Below are positions 5,785 to 6,360 of a stretch of 6,360 nucleotides of DNA, piece after piece. The translations under genes and the position numbers were made by a program. The notes beneath the pieces are model-generated. The model was not told the DNA's origin. It saw only the letters and a list, made by a program, of their open reading frames with translations, and ran no database searches. This DNA is from Phycisphaerae bacterium (GTDB taxonomy: Bacteria; Planctomycetota; Phycisphaerae; UBA1845; UTPLA1), in contig JAJDEC010000585.1 in the NCBI GenBank assembly GCA_029259995.1, positions 1 through 6,360 on the forward strand, read 5' to 3'. The first letter of the stretch is position 1; each line of letters starts with the position of its first letter.

Positions 5785-5842
5785 GGACGCCCGCCTGCGC
5801 GGTTCCAGGGGTGGAGTGAATTCAATCCGCGCAGGCGCGTCC
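5785..5842 (+). terminator. Long GC-rich hairpin after the sulfur cluster
   Basis: The arms are GGACGC plus GCCTGCGCGG (5785-5790 and 5793-5802) and CCGCGCAGGC plus GCGTCC (5827-5836 and 5837-5842). They give 16 perfect base pairs with only a two-base CC bulge on the left arm. The loop is 24 bases. It begins four bases after the YgaP-like stop. No U-tract follows, so it is not a classic intrinsic terminator. It may mark the transcript end, protect the 3' end, or act with a termination factor. The rest of the gap up to 6030 holds no gene I can support, only a 10-bp palindrome GGCCCGGGCC at 6006-6015. Confidence 0.6.
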
Positions 5843-6030
5843 TGCTTCTCGCCGTATCCCGCAGACGAGGCACCGAACGGATCGCCTCAAGGACCCGTTT
5901 TCCCTGCCGGCATTCGAATCGTCCGCGAATTGCACCACGCGGCACGTCACATCGTCATCGTCCCGCGACGCTCGCAAAATCCCGCGCCCCGTCACGTGCC
6001 ACAATGGCCCGGGCCTCGTAACATGGGGGC

Positions 6031-6360
6031 ATGATTGTCGAAAATGCCAAGACACTGATCGGTCGTAACGTCTTTATCGCTTCGACGGCGTATGTCGGCG
6101 GCGCCGTCACACTCGGCGACGAATCCACTGTGATGCATCACGTGGTCATTCGCGGCGACGTGTCGCACATTCGGATCGGCCAGCGCGTCAACGTGCAGGA
6201 CGGCAGTGTGATTCACACGACGTCGGGCGTCGATCTGGACATTGAAGACGACGTCAGCATCGGACATCGCGCCATCGTGCATTGCAAGCGCATCGGCGCC
6301 AACTCGCTCATCGGTATGGGCTCGATCGTCCTCGACGGATGCACGATCGGGAGCCGCTGC
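6031..6360 (+). CDS. Gamma-class carbonic anhydrase-like protein (partial)
   Basis: The first 110 residues of a left-handed beta-helix (hexapeptide-repeat) protein, cut by the window end; family members are usually about 170-200 residues. Repeats such as AYVGGAVTLGDESTV, IRIGQRVNVQDGSV and IEDDVSIGHRAIV are visible. Gamma-carbonic-anhydrase landmarks are present: Arg41 and Asp43 in RGDVSHIRIG, Gln56 and Asp57 in VQDGS, and three candidate metal-binding histidines at 62 (SVIH), 79 (IGH) and 84 (IVH). This suggests a trimeric metalloenzyme for CO2/bicarbonate interconversion, although many bacterial members (YrdA/PaaY type) have weak or unproven activity or act on other substrates. An in-frame TAA at 6019-6021 rules out a longer N-terminus. 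The only purine-rich tract, GGGGG at 6025-6029, lies one base from the ATG, so the ribosome site is poor. It is separated from the sulfur cluster by a hairpin and a gap of about 250 bases, so it is probably a separate unit. Confidence 0.9.
   Translation, partial: MIVENAKTLIGRNVFIASTAYVGGAVTLGDESTVMHHVVIRGDVSHIRIGQRVNVQDGSVIHTTSGVDLDIEDDVSIGHRAIVHCKRIGANSLIGMGSIVLDGCTIGSRC

Noticed and set aside
5583..6034. Open frames on both strands over the end of the YgaP-like gene and the following gap
   Set aside because: They are Arg/Pro-rich, lack domains or ribosome sites, and cover the hairpin.

Overview
The window looks like a chromosomal piece of a GC-rich, free-living bacterium, most likely a planctomycete. 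This rests on a Ser/Thr kinase with an N-terminal MJ0042-type zinc ribbon and a C-terminal membrane anchor, weak or absent Shine-Dalgarno sequences before several genes, and loosely packed genes on both strands. The lineage is inferred from protein style; no rRNA or other marker is present.

Layout. Positions 15-506 encode a small VOC-fold (glyoxalase/dioxygenase-like) protein. Positions 507-848 have lower GC and no intact gene, only an open frame without a start codon. A 74-residue protein of unknown function follows (849-1073). On the minus strand, 2374-1088 encodes a Hanks-type Ser/Thr kinase that converges on the small gene. Divergent from the kinase is an unrecognised 211-residue protein (2556-3191).

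The core of the window is a probable reactive-sulfur (sulfide/persulfide) cluster at 3248-5781. It holds an ArsR-family repressor (3282-3587), a CstB-like protein fusing a persulfide-dioxygenase-type metallo-beta-lactamase domain to a cysteine-free pseudo-rhodanese and an active rhodanese (3654-5129), and a YgaP-like rhodanese with a two-helix DUF2892-type membrane domain (5179-5781). The proposed flow is as follows: the cytosolic CstB-like enzyme oxidises low-molecular-weight persulfide to sulfite and may move sulfane sulfur through its own rhodanese; the membrane-tethered rhodanese handles sulfane sulfur at the inner membrane; the ArsR protein shuts the system off when reactive sulfur is low. 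Two promoter-proximal sites, before the regulator and before the CstB-like gene, share CGAYAT half-sites arranged on an 8-bp spacing. This is the best sequence evidence that one repressor controls both. The regulator appears to be transcribed as a leaderless mRNA. No sulfide:quinone oxidoreductase or sulfite exporter gene is seen in the window.

A 16-bp-stem hairpin (5785-5842) closes the cluster. The window ends inside a gamma-class carbonic anhydrase-like gene (6031 onward). No tRNA, rRNA, CRISPR array, insertion sequence or attachment site was found.
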